Assembly: GCA_902783795.1 (NCBI GenBank) | Contig: CACZSO010000247.1 | Location: 1-7,929 of the forward strand | Direction: 5' to 3' | DNA length: 7,929 bases | Source of the DNA: an uncultured Eubacteriales bacterium | GTDB taxonomy: Bacteria > Bacillota > Clostridia > Lachnospirales > Lachnospiraceae | Part shown: piece by piece, positions 1 through 6,284 of the stretch | Numbering within the stretch: the stretch's first letter is position 1 | Layout: each line of letters starts with the position of its first letter | The notes under the pieces: generated by a model | Seen by the model: the letters and a program-made list of their open reading frames with translations, nothing else | What the model was told of the DNA's origin: nothing | Database searches by the model: none | Position numbers and translations under genes: made by a program

Positions 1-1
1 C

Positions 2-70
2 GACGAACTGGTGAGAGAGATCCTGGGACTGGATGAGAACGCAGAGATCATCGAACACTACTGGAAGTAA
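2..70 (+). CDS. C-terminal end of an unidentified protein (partial)
   Basis: Only the last 22 codons of this gene lie in the window, read from position 2 to a TAA at 68-70. The visible tail is acidic, with the residues LDENAEIIEHYWK at the very end, and it has no membrane segment or recognisable motif. It is called coding because the frame is open from the window edge and the stop is followed after 20 nt by a strong intrinsic terminator, as expected for the end of a plus-strand gene. It converges with the large minus-strand gene that ends at 147. The family cannot be told from so short a piece. Confidence 0.6.
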   Translation, partial: DELVREILGLDENAEIIEHYWK

Positions 71-90
71 GCTTAAAAAACAAACAAAAG

Positions 91-125
91 AACGGGGCTG
101 CCGCACTAAGTACGGCAGCCCCGTT
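91..125. terminator. Bidirectional intrinsic terminator between convergent genes
   Basis: A perfect 13-bp inverted repeat (91-103 and 113-125, AACGGGGCTGCCG and its complement) encloses a 9-nt loop. On the plus strand it runs directly into a T tract (124-131). On the minus strand it is followed by a T-rich stretch, the complement of the A-rich 75-90. It therefore fits both the plus-strand gene ending at 70 and the minus-strand gene ending at 147. Confidence 0.93.
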
Positions 126-146
126 TTTTTCTTTATTTCACTTCTT

Positions 147-3100
147 TTACTTCACTGTCACTGTTGCTTCTTTTGTATAGGTCGTTCCTTTTCCGTTCGA
201 TACCGCACACCGGTACTGATGTCCGGAGTGGCTGGCCGCTGCGGTGAAGCTGAAGGTATTCGTCTTCGCGCAGGCCATGGTGCTGTTCTTCCAGCTGTCT
301 GTAGAAGAATTCCGGTACTGCCACTTGTAAGTCAGGTTCGTTCCTTTCGCTGCCACGGTCAGTTTCACTGTCGCGCCCTTCGATACGGTCGTATCTTTCG
401 GCTGGGTCGTGATCAGCGGTCTCACCGTAACCGTCGCAGCATTCGAATAAGCCGTTCCTTTGCCATTAGAGATCAGGCACCGGTACTGATGACCGGAATG
501 GCTCTCTGCAGCCTTAAAACTAAATATCGCAGTTTTTGCGCAGGCCATGGTGCTGTTCTTCCAGCTGTCTGTAGAGGAGTTCCTGTACTGCCACTGGTAA
601 GTTAGATTAGTCCCATTCGCTGCGACAGTCAGCTTCACGGTACTGTCTATGGCCAGCAGCACATCCTTTGGCTGTGTCGTGATCTTCGGTGTCACGGTTA
701 CCGTCGTGGTATTTGTATAAGCTGTGCCTTTCCCGTTGGATATCGCACAGCGATACTGATGACCGGAATGGCTCTCCGCTGCCGTAAAACTGAAGGTCGT
801 GGTCTTCGCGCAGGCCATGGTGCTGTTCTTCCAGGTGTCCGAAGAAGAATTACGGTACTGCCACTGATAGGTCACATTCGTTCCTGTGGCTGCCGTTACC
901 AGTTTTACCGTATTTCCCAGGGCTACTGTCACACTGGTACTCGGCTGTTTTGTGATCTTCGGTGTCACGGTCACGGTCGATGTATTTGTGTAGGTCGTGC
1001 CTTTGCCGTTTGATACGCCGCAGCGGTACTGGTGTCCCGAATGGTTTATGGCTGCCGTAAAGGTAAAGGTATTCGTCTTCGCGCAGGCCATGGTGCTGTT
1101 CTTCCATGTATCTGTGGAAGAGTTGCGGTACTGCCACTGATACTTAAGATTTGTGCCTTTAGCGGCCACGGTAAGTTTAACTGTCCCGCCTTCAGCCACC
1201 GTCACTTTGGATGTGGGCTGGGTGGTGATCTTCGGCCTTACGGTAACTGTAGCAGTCCTGGTATACGTCGTCCCTTGTCCGTTTGACACGCCGCAGCGGT
1301 ACTGGTGCCCGGAATGGCTTTCCGCTGCTGTAAAGGTGAAGGTGTTCGTCTTCGCGCAGGCCATGGTGCTGTTCTTCCAGCTATCTGAGGAAGAATTCCG
1401 GTACTGCCACTGATAAGTCAGGTTGGATCCGGAGGCCGCGGTGGTCAGCTTAACTGTCCCATCGATAGGAACAGAGACGTCCTGCGGCTCTGTGGTTATG
1501 GTGGGTCCTACGCCCTTGACTACTACTTTGAAGTTAAATGTCTTATCAAGGCTGGCCAATCCATTGGATATCTTAAACTTCGCATTATAAGTCCCTGCAG
1601 TAAGCCCGGCAGCCACCTTGATGCTCTTGGAACCGGAGTCGTAGGTGATCTTGCTGTTTCCGGAAACTTTGGTGACGGTCAGGACTGATTTCAGACCTGA
1701 TGTCAGGCTGGAAACGCTGTAGGCGCTGTAGCCCACGGTTTTCGTGCTGGTGTAGTCATTGATCTGCGGCGGGAAGGCACGGCGGACACAGTTGAAAACG
1801 GCATATCCGTAGAACGGTGTCATACCGCCGTATCTGGCCAGCTTACGCTCCCATTTGATGAAGTTCCAGCCAAAACCAAAGCTCTCTTCTACTTCCCCGG
1901 CACTCAGGCCTTCTACGGCACTGGCCCTGATATTCTGGACCTTGCCGCCGCTGGTCTCTGTATTCAGAGTGGTTTTGGAGGTACCTGTAGAAGAACCGAA
2001 GTCCATGTTCGCATAAGCGCCGGCCCAGGCTTCTCCTACCAGAAAGTCTCCGCCGCCCTGCATTGTCAGGCCAAAGTGGAAGCCGTGGGAGACCTCTTCG
2101 GACTCTTTCTTTTCCTGCGTGACAGAATATTCACTGGCCATATAGCCGCTGCCATAGGAAAGCGAATAGTCATCATCTGAGAGTTTCGTACCGCCATTTC
2201 CCGCAGCAGTGTAGCTGCTCCAGTAGCAGTCCGGATTTCCTTCGTGATTATCCGGAAGATCCGTACCCATCTTGATGGCTACCAGCGCATTATCGCTGTT
2301 GCTGCCCACGACTTTGTTATACTCATTGACGAATTCGTTGTATTTATCAATGGTCAATGTATAATACCTGGGCGTCAGCGGCACGCGTACGTTCATGCCG
2401 TTTACGATCCATTTTTTCGTCGATTTGTTCCAGATATCATAGGTATAGACCAGTTCCGGGACACGGTGGAGAGCCACCACGGTCTCACTCTGTGCCGCAA
2501 ATTTATGGATCTTCTCTACAGTATAAGACGTCTCATAAGTGTGGGACCAGTCCATGGAATAACCTGCTTCCAGCGAGCTTCTGACCGGACCTGCCTGTAC
2601 TTCCGCCGAAATGCCTACTTCAAAGGAAGTTTTGTCCGAGCGGGATGTGCCGTTGCCGTAACCGGTACTGATCTCGTATACAGTTTCACAGGGATCCTGA
2701 TAGCCGCCGGCGTCCTCGATCTCCTTAAAATACGGACCGGCTTGCAGCACTGCCACGATCTGGGGATCTGTATAGACATAGCCGCTCTTATTAAACCGTC
2801 CTATAAGGCCGTCATCATCTGAGTCTACAGCCACCGGAACTGCATTCGGTTTAGAGGACGATGCCGCCCCTTTGTGTATCAGGCAGCTCAGCTCAGGATC
2901 AGAGCCATAATAAATATCATTATAATAGGCACCCGTCAGATAGCTGGCCTGAAGGCTGCCGGCATAATAGGTGGGCGGACCGTACGCTTCTATCTCTCCT
3001 GTAGTCGAGTTTGTCTTATCGCCGAACTTGACTCCGCCATATACACCGATAGTTGAATAATATTCATGCGTAGAAGACACTTTCTGCCAGAAGGTAAAGA

Positions 3101-4871
3101 CGAACTGTTCACGTCCGGCATCGTTTCCGTTGAAATTTCCTGCTGCCACGTTCCGGATCCAGTTCACAGAACTGTCTGCCGATCCGCCGGCCACTTTCTC
3201 CAGATCGTTGGAAGCTATATAACTGGGGGCAAACAGCTCTTCCGGAGTGAGATCCTTGAAATTATAAAGCACACCGCCTATAAATACCACCGCCGGATTA
3301 TTATTGCCGTTCGTCTTGCCGCAGGCTACTGCGATCCTGGGGAAGACCCAGTCCTTATCATCGCAATATTTTGCAAAGGTGTAGCTCAGAGCCTGAGGCA
3401 TATCAAATTCTTTCAACGGCGTCTTTGCATATCCGTTCCGGGTCATGGAGATCACGGAACTCACCAGCTTATACCGGCAGAAATCGCCGATATGCTGGAC
3501 CATGTACGGTTCTTCATTATCAAATATGATCCGGGCATACGCTGTTTCAGAATCGTCCTGCGTCAGAGAAACATAGCCTGCCGCGACGATATCGTCCACA
3601 CCGTCATTATTAACGTCGCCGGCAGCGATGGAAGCGCCGTGCATCATGGTCACGCCGTAAGTCTGCTGAGAGCCCGTCTGGGAATAATCGGCTGACAAGT
3701 TATACATTTCGAAGGATCCGGCACTGGTCCATCCGGAGGAGGTCCGGTCACAAATGGCTACCCGGCTCATAATGTATCCTTCCAGGCCGTAGACTATACC
3801 TACATTGGAGTTAAAGCCGTCCCGTATATCTTCTGAGGGATTATACCAGGCTACAGAAAGTGCCAGCTGGTCCCTGCCGTCTCCGTTGAAATCCCCGGTA
3901 GCCAATGTAACGGCCGGCTTATACTTATAATCAGCGCTTTCCCTCATGGAGGTTCTCAAGGAGAAGGGGATCAGATCTGTCACCAGGCTTTCATTCGTGT
4001 GACTGAGAGTCCCTTTTCCGTTTTTGTCAAAAGTAAGTTCGGCCAGGCCTATATATCCCCTGTCCTCCTCGTTCTCCACATCCCATTTTCCGCAGACATA
4101 TATGATAACAGAATCCTTTCCGTCTTTATCATAATCGCCCGCCGTAATGGCCAGATAATTATCCCTGACCCAGTAAGGAGCCGCGGATATCTCACTGACA
4201 TCCTCCACATCGAACGTATCACTTACACCGCTGGATGCATTCTGAACCACCAGTTTCAGCCTGTTGTCCTTTATTCCTACAGAGGCAATATACTGCTTTT
4301 TACCTGTACCGTCTCTGTCAAAGCCGATACTCTGGATACAATCCATACCCACATAAGGATCCCTTGCAATGGTGGATACTGAACCGGCATTCGGGGAAGA
4401 AGGCGCATAGATAAAGCTTTCATTATTCGTTCTGGACTTCATATCCAGATCAAAGTTATCATATACGCCTACATTCAGGTTGGGCACTTCTGGATCTGTA
4501 ATGATCAGCGCCAGCTCATTCTGCTCAGAAAGCAGGAACGGCCGGTTCTTACCTTTCCCATAGACATCTTCCGGATAAGCATCCAGCTGTTCCGGCTCCT
4601 GCGACTCCAGGGCAAAAATATCGCTTCCCTGGTGCTGTTCAGAATCCCCGGTTTTAGTACTGGAGAGGATCCCCTCCGCATCCACCTGTTCCGGTGCCTC
4701 CAAAACAACATTGTCACTGCTTTCGTACTGTCCGGAATCCGCGGGCTTCGCAGCGGTACGCGTTTCCTCTGCGTACGCTGTCCTGGCCGCTGCCGGCATC
4801 ATGCCTGCCACAAGAAGTATTGTCAAAAGTATGCACAACAGTTTCCTGGGCAGATCAGCTCTTTTTTTCAT
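147..4871 (-). CDS. Very large secreted protein: FG-GAP propeller, novel beta domain and five Ig-like repeats
   Basis: About 1574 residues. The start is set at 4871 because AAGGAGG (4883-4877) lies 5 nt before that ATG; an in-frame ATG at 4886 overlaps the ribosome binding site and is rejected. Residues 1-34 form a signal peptide with basic MKKRADLPRK, a hydrophobic core and an AYA cleavage site. An acidic, degenerately repeated linker follows (about 45-105). Residues 180-695 carry FG-GAP/integrin-like blades with Ca-binding motifs such as DYDKDGKD, DFNGDGRD and DVNNDGVDD. Residues 711-1035 are an unrecognised beta-rich domain. Residues 1036-1120 resemble a bacterial cadherin/Ig domain, and 1123-1574 are five Ig-like repeats. 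No LPXTG, SLH, choline-binding repeat or C-terminal helix is seen, so anchoring is unknown. It overlaps the upstream small membrane-protein gene by 17 nt. The likely role is adhesin or toxin-like surface protein; function is inferred from architecture only. Confidence 0.93.
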   Translation of the reverse strand: MKKRADLPRKLLCILLTILLVAGMMPAAARTAYAEETRTAAKPADSGQYESSDNVVLEAPEQVDAEGILSSTKTGDSEQHQGSDIFALESQEPEQLDAYPEDVYGKGKNRPFLLSEQNELALIITDPEVPNLNVGVYDNFDLDMKSRTNNESFIYAPSSPNAGSVSTIARDPYVGMDCIQSIGFDRDGTGKKQYIASVGIKDNRLKLVVQNASSGVSDTFDVEDVSEISAAPYWVRDNYLAITAGDYDKDGKDSVIIYVCGKWDVENEEDRGYIGLAELTFDKNGKGTLSHTNESLVTDLIPFSLRTSMRESADYKYKPAVTLATGDFNGDGRDQLALSVAWYNPSEDIRDGFNSNVGIVYGLEGYIMSRVAICDRTSSGWTSAGSFEMYNLSADYSQTGSQQTYGVTMMHGASIAAGDVNNDGVDDIVAAGYVSLTQDDSETAYARIIFDNEEPYMVQHIGDFCRYKLVSSVISMTRNGYAKTPLKEFDMPQALSYTFAKYCDDKDWVFPRIAVACGKTNGNNNPAVVFIGGVLYNFKDLTPEELFAPSYIASNDLEKVAGGSADSSVNWIRNVAAGNFNGNDAGREQFVFTFWQKVSSTHEYYSTIGVYGGVKFGDKTNSTTGEIEAYGPPTYYAGSLQASYLTGAYYNDIYYGSDPELSCLIHKGAASSSKPNAVPVAVDSDDDGLIGRFNKSGYVYTDPQIVAVLQAGPYFKEIEDAGGYQDPCETVYEISTGYGNGTSRSDKTSFEVGISAEVQAGPVRSSLEAGYSMDWSHTYETSYTVEKIHKFAAQSETVVALHRVPELVYTYDIWNKSTKKWIVNGMNVRVPLTPRYYTLTIDKYNEFVNEYNKVVGSNSDNALVAIKMGTDLPDNHEGNPDCYWSSYTAAGNGGTKLSDDDYSLSYGSGYMASEYSVTQEKKESEEVSHGFHFGLTMQGGGDFLVGEAWAGAYANMDFGSSTGTSKTTLNTETSGGKVQNIRASAVEGLSAGEVEESFGFGWNFIKWERKLARYGGMTPFYGYAVFNCVRRAFPPQINDYTSTKTVGYSAYSVSSLTSGLKSVLTVTKVSGNSKITYDSGSKSIKVAAGLTAGTYNAKFKISNGLASLDKTFNFKVVVKGVGPTITTEPQDVSVPIDGTVKLTTAASGSNLTYQWQYRNSSSDSWKNSTMACAKTNTFTFTAAESHSGHQYRCGVSNGQGTTYTRTATVTVRPKITTQPTSKVTVAEGGTVKLTVAAKGTNLKYQWQYRNSSTDTWKNSTMACAKTNTFTFTAAINHSGHQYRCGVSNGKGTTYTNTSTVTVTPKITKQPSTSVTVALGNTVKLVTAATGTNVTYQWQYRNSSSDTWKNSTMACAKTTTFSFTAAESHSGHQYRCAISNGKGTAYTNTTTVTVTPKITTQPKDVLLAIDSTVKLTVAANGTNLTYQWQYRNSSTDSWKNSTMACAKTAIFSFKAAESHSGHQYRCLISNGKGTAYSNAATVTVRPLITTQPKDTTVSKGATVKLTVAAKGTNLTYKWQYRNSSTDSWKNSTMACAKTNTFSFTAAASHSGHQYRCAVSNGKGTTYTKEATVTVK
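150..1505 (-). repeat. Five tandem Ig-like repeats (90 or 91 residues each)
   Basis: From the N-terminal to the C-terminal copy the units are 1236-1505, 963-1235, 690-962, 420-689 and 150-419, with a period of 270 or 273 nt. Each begins with P-x-I-T-x-(Q/E)-P and contains VKL, YQWQYRNSS, SWKNSTMACAKT, SHSGHQYRC and an SNG(K/Q)GT motif, ending in TVTV. This is the bacterial Ig-like fold with the YQW and YRC core positions. The strand-B Cys of classical Ig domains is replaced by a hydrophobic residue, and a Cys instead sits in MACAK. The array makes a stalk of about 450 residues at the extreme C-terminus. Confidence 0.93.
1512..1766 (-). other. Single cadherin/putative-Ig domain
   Basis: Residues 1036-1120 carry the late-strand pattern of bacterial Ig/cadherin-like domains (the 'putative Ig' type), with KSIKVAAGLTAGTYNAKFKISNG followed by a strand ending FNFKVVVKG. 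It shares no sequence with the five Ig-like repeats that follow. It probably acts as a rigid linker between the middle domain and the stalk. Confidence 0.6.
1767..2741 (-). other. Unrecognised beta-rich middle domain with two hairpin-like segments
   Basis: Residues 711-1035 match no family I recognise. The first hairpin-like segment is residues 750-785: hydrophobic residues alternate strictly through F, V, I, A, V, A, then a GPVRSS turn, then L, A, Y, M, W, H, Y, T, Y, V. The second, residues 927-958, alternates through V, H, F, F, L, M, then a QGGG turn, then a Gly/Ala/aromatic strand. Its arms are rich in Ser, Thr, Lys and Glu. This patterning resembles membrane-inserting hairpins of pore-forming proteins, but an ordinary beta-sandwich or adhesin domain is possible. 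Confidence 0.5.
2787..4337 (-). other. FG-GAP/VCBS-type beta-propeller region, probably seven blades
   Basis: Within the large protein, seven similar strand-loop-strand units can be read near residues 183, 246, 327, 419, 516, 579 and 683. The best follow the pattern hydrophobic-A-x-GD-x-(D/N)-x-DG-x-D-hydrophobic (AITAGDYDKDGKD, TLATGDFNGDGRD, SIAAGDVNNDGVDD). Units one, five, six and seven are more degenerate (FDRDGTGKK, CGKTNGNNN, GNFNGNDAGRE, DSDDDG). Seven such units match the seven-bladed, calcium-binding propeller of integrin alpha chains. In bacteria these domains commonly mediate protein or glycan binding at the surface. Confidence 0.78.
4572..4739 (-). repeat. Degenerate two-copy repeat in the N-terminal linker
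   Basis: Two acidic segments about 31 residues apart align: DSGQYESSDNVVLEA-PEQVDAEG, then DSEQHQGSDIFALES-QEPEQLDA. Shared positions include DS-Q, SD, LE and PEQ-DA. They sit directly after the signal peptide and before the propeller. They look like an old internal duplication in a disordered spacer. Confidence 0.55.
4770..4871 (-). other. Signal peptide of the large secreted protein
   Basis: The first 34 residues have an N-region rich in Lys and Arg, a core of LLCILLTILLVAGMM and a small-residue C-region ending in TAYA before EE. This is a standard Sec signal peptide with signal peptidase I cleavage after Ala34. There is no lipobox Cys, so the product should be released from the membrane rather than lipid-anchored. 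Confidence 0.9.
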
Positions 4872-5316
4872 CATAACCTCCTTCATTTATCATGTTATCT
4901 TTTTTATGACCAGCAGTCTTAACTTCTGCTGAAGTTTCTATAGGTGAAGTATGATCCTGACCGGCGGCACACCGGACATCCTGACCTGTGTTATCTCCTG
5001 TCGGTCTTTCTTCACAAAAAACCTCTTCTTGCTTTTTTCTCTTCAAAAGGATCACTGTTATGACCACGCCTGCCATAAACGCCAGGATAGCCAGCAATAT
5101 ATATCCGCCCACACCTTCGAACAGCATGATGGCGCCGGAGTACATATCCGCCGTGCCTCCCGTGTGTGCCATGCCTCCCTTAATAATCAGCAAGATCAGA
5201 CACACAGCAGTTAAAATCCCGGCGGTTCCCATAACTCTGGTGATCCGCCGCTCCCTGACACGCCGCATGGTATCCATACGCTCATGCAAGGCCGCAACTC
5301 TTTCCTCAGCTGTCAC
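4855..5316 (-). CDS. Small membrane protein with two transmembrane helices
   Basis: 153 residues starting at GTG 5316, with AAAGGAGG (5335-5328) 11 nt upstream. A CTG at 5322 (5 nt spacing) is an alternative start, and a TGA at 5325 closes the frame above it. The order is a basic N-terminus (HERMDTMRRVRERR), helix one at about 28-47, a short outer loop (HTGGTADMYSGA), helix two at about 70-91, a KRKK stop-transfer and a hydrophilic tail of about 60 residues. I do not recognise an enzyme motif. From memory only, similar short two-helix proteins occur beside sigma-factor genes in gut Firmicutes, but no sigma gene is visible here. Its 17-nt overlap with the large secreted protein implies co-translation, so it may assist export, tethering or control of that protein. 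Confidence 0.85.
   Translation of the reverse strand: MTAEERVAALHERMDTMRRVRERRITRVMGTAGILTAVCLILLIIKGGMAHTGGTADMYSGAIMLFEGVGGYILLAILAFMAGVVITVILLKRKKQEEVFCEERPTGDNTGQDVRCAAGQDHTSPIETSAEVKTAGHKKDNMINEGGYDEKKS
4877..4883 (-). promoter_or_regulatory. Ribosome binding site of the large secreted protein
   Basis: AAGGAGG lies 5 nt upstream of the ATG at 4871 and 2 nt from the adjacent ATG at 4874, which favours 4871. It is inside the last codons of the upstream small gene (encoding NEGGYDEKKS), so ribosomes finishing that gene can reinitiate here. Confidence 0.85.
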
Positions 5317-5402
5317 ATCCAGTCACACCTCCTTTCAGACCAGTGGATAATAAATGATACGCTCTGGCTGTAAACTAATAACAACCCGCGCACTCGATAC
5401 AT
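5313..5402 (-). CDS. Possible 29-residue leader ORF
   Basis: An ATG at 5402, with AGGA (5411-5408) 5 nt upstream, opens a 29-codon frame beginning MYRVRGLLLVYSQS. It stops at TGA 5315-5313, so its stop and the GTG start of the next gene share the four bases GTGA, a classic coupling arrangement. Against it, the peptide is short, has no recognisable feature and spans the downstream gene's ribosome binding site. It could be a small coupled peptide or chance. Confidence 0.25.
   Translation of the reverse strand: MYRVRGLLLVYSQSVSFIIHWSERRCDWM
5328..5335 (-). promoter_or_regulatory. Ribosome binding site of the two-helix membrane protein
   Basis: AAAGGAGG is a near-perfect Shine-Dalgarno sequence. 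The spacing is 11 nt to the GTG at 5316 and 5 nt to the CTG at 5322. An ATG at 5318 is out of frame and followed at once by TGA, so it cannot start this gene. Confidence 0.8.
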
Positions 5403-5576
5403 AAATGTCCTGACTTAACGGGCACAAAGGAAACGAGAAGTATCTTTCCCCCGTCTTTTCTGGATCTTCAGGATAATTCTCTCCTGTCTACTATATAAGT
5501 GCACGAAAATCCGCAAAACCCGAACCTGCTTTTCAGATTTTTTTAAATTTATCCTGTTATCTCACTTTCTCTGATC
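5337..5576 (-). other. Leader/intergenic region without a confident gene
   Basis: The 240 bp between the terminator and the ribosome binding site of the small membrane-protein gene hold the candidate promoter (about 5490-5518). They also hold a Shine-Dalgarno-like AGGAGA (about 5479-5484) with no ATG at a suitable distance, and the possible 29-residue ORF from 5402. A further frame (5487-5335) stays open for 50 codons without an ATG or GTG, ending in the bases just before the Shine-Dalgarno sequence. No tRNA, riboswitch or strong hairpin was recognised. Confidence 0.5.
5490..5518 (-). promoter_or_regulatory. Candidate promoter of the membrane-protein/large-secreted-protein unit
   Basis: On the minus strand TATAGT (5495-5490), inside TTATATAGTAGA, is a good -10 box matching five of six consensus bases. 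The -35 box is weak: TTTTGC with a 17-nt spacer or TTGCGG with a 15-nt spacer. This is the best -10-like site in the gap after the terminator at 5582-5624. The poor -35 could mean an activator or alternative sigma factor. It would give an untranslated leader of roughly 170 nt. Confidence 0.4.
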
Positions 5577-5581
5577 AAAAA

Positions 5582-5624
5582 AGCAGGAAGCCGGGCTGTT
5601 TTTAAGCCAGCCCGGCTTCCTGCT
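5582..5624 (-). terminator. Intrinsic terminator of the PrsW unit
   Basis: A perfect 17-bp inverted repeat (5582-5598 and 5608-5624, AGCAGGAAGCCGGGCTG and its complement) has a 9-nt loop. On the minus strand it is followed by a T run (complement of 5577-5581). It lies about 30 nt past the stop of the protease gene and separates this unit from the leftward one. Confidence 0.94.
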
Positions 5625-5654
5625 CTCATAAAATATATCATAACTCTTTCCGGC

Positions 5655-6284
5655 TTATGTCAGCCGGATCTTTCTTTGAAGAAATATCACATAAACCAGC
5701 ACCAGTGTCAGCGGGATGGCGCTGCCGATCCAGAAAACCACGCCGCTCTGGTTGACAAAGATGTTAAATACAGCGTGAAATACGATCACGAAACCAATTA
5801 ACGCGAAGCCACCCGTGACCCTGAGCCAGACCCGGTCCCATAAGAAGATCAGGCCTAAGGCTACGGCCATTCCACAGACCACATGCATGGCTCCGGTGCC
5901 AAAACCACGTATGAACAATCGAAAAAGATCTGCCGTCCCGTAGGATATCAGGAAACAGACATTTTCAAAGGTGGCAAACCCTACCGCGATCAAAACAGCG
6001 CCGCTGACCGAGGTCCGTTTGTCCGGTTCAAATATCAAGAGGAAAAACAAAAGCGGCAGACATTTCATGATCTCTTCCACCACAGGTGAGATCTCATGAG
6101 AGGCGTTTGCCAGACTTACGCCCGTCACTCCTGCCAGAAACGTGCTGACATACGCTGAGAAGAGGCAGGCCGTCATTCCTGCCGTTACAAAGATCAGGCT
6201 TCTCCGGCCTTCCCGGCGCATACACAGAATCGCCAGGATCAAGGGTGCGGCCAGACATATGTAGATGTTTTCTATATAATTCAT
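5655..6284 (-). CDS. PrsW-family intramembrane protease
   Basis: 209 residues, strongly hydrophobic, with about seven membrane segments. The PrsW-type motifs appear in order: EEIMK at 70-74 (the EExxK motif), FATFEN at 103-108, R126 followed by H134 in the GTGAMHVVCG segment, and HAVFN at 170-174. These Glu and His residues mark the metal-dependent CAAX/PrsW membrane protease superfamily. In Bacillus subtilis PrsW makes the first cut in the anti-sigma factor RsiW, but most homologues have no known substrate. The ATG at 6284 overlaps the stop of the upstream seven-helix gene by 4 nt (ATGA), with a weak AAGGCGG as ribosome binding site. All family residues I would expect are present, so it is probably active. 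The length is near that of compact family members. Confidence 0.87.
   Translation of the reverse strand: MNYIENIYICLAAPLILAILCMRREGRRSLIFVTAGMTACLFSAYVSTFLAGVTGVSLANASHEISPVVEEIMKCLPLLFFLLIFEPDKRTSVSGAVLIAVGFATFENVCFLISYGTADLFRLFIRGFGTGAMHVVCGMAVALGLIFLWDRVWLRVTGGFALIGFVIVFHAVFNIFVNQSGVVFWIGSAIPLTLVLVYVIFLQRKIRLT

Noticed and set aside
33..1413. Plus-strand open frames across 33-605, 759-1013, 1032-1286 and 1153-1413
   Set aside because: They are antisense shadows of the tandem Ig repeats: their translations repeat with the same 270/273-nt period, and they lack ribosome binding sites and recognisable domains.
150..1505. Repeat array considered as CRISPR or non-coding satellite
   Set aside because: The units are 270 or 273 nt, keep one reading frame throughout and encode Ig-like domains, so they are protein repeats.
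2244..4382. Longer plus-strand frames at 2244-2822, 3066-3695 and 3999-4382
   Set aside because: All lie inside the continuous minus-strand frame that encodes recognisable FG-GAP and beta-rich domains; their translations show no motif and no good start context.
4872..4886. Upstream ATGs at 4886 and 4874 as start of the large protein
   Set aside because: The ATG at 4886 overlaps the AAGGAGG Shine-Dalgarno itself, and 4874 is only 2 nt from it. The ATG at 4871 has better spacing and begins a standard signal peptide.
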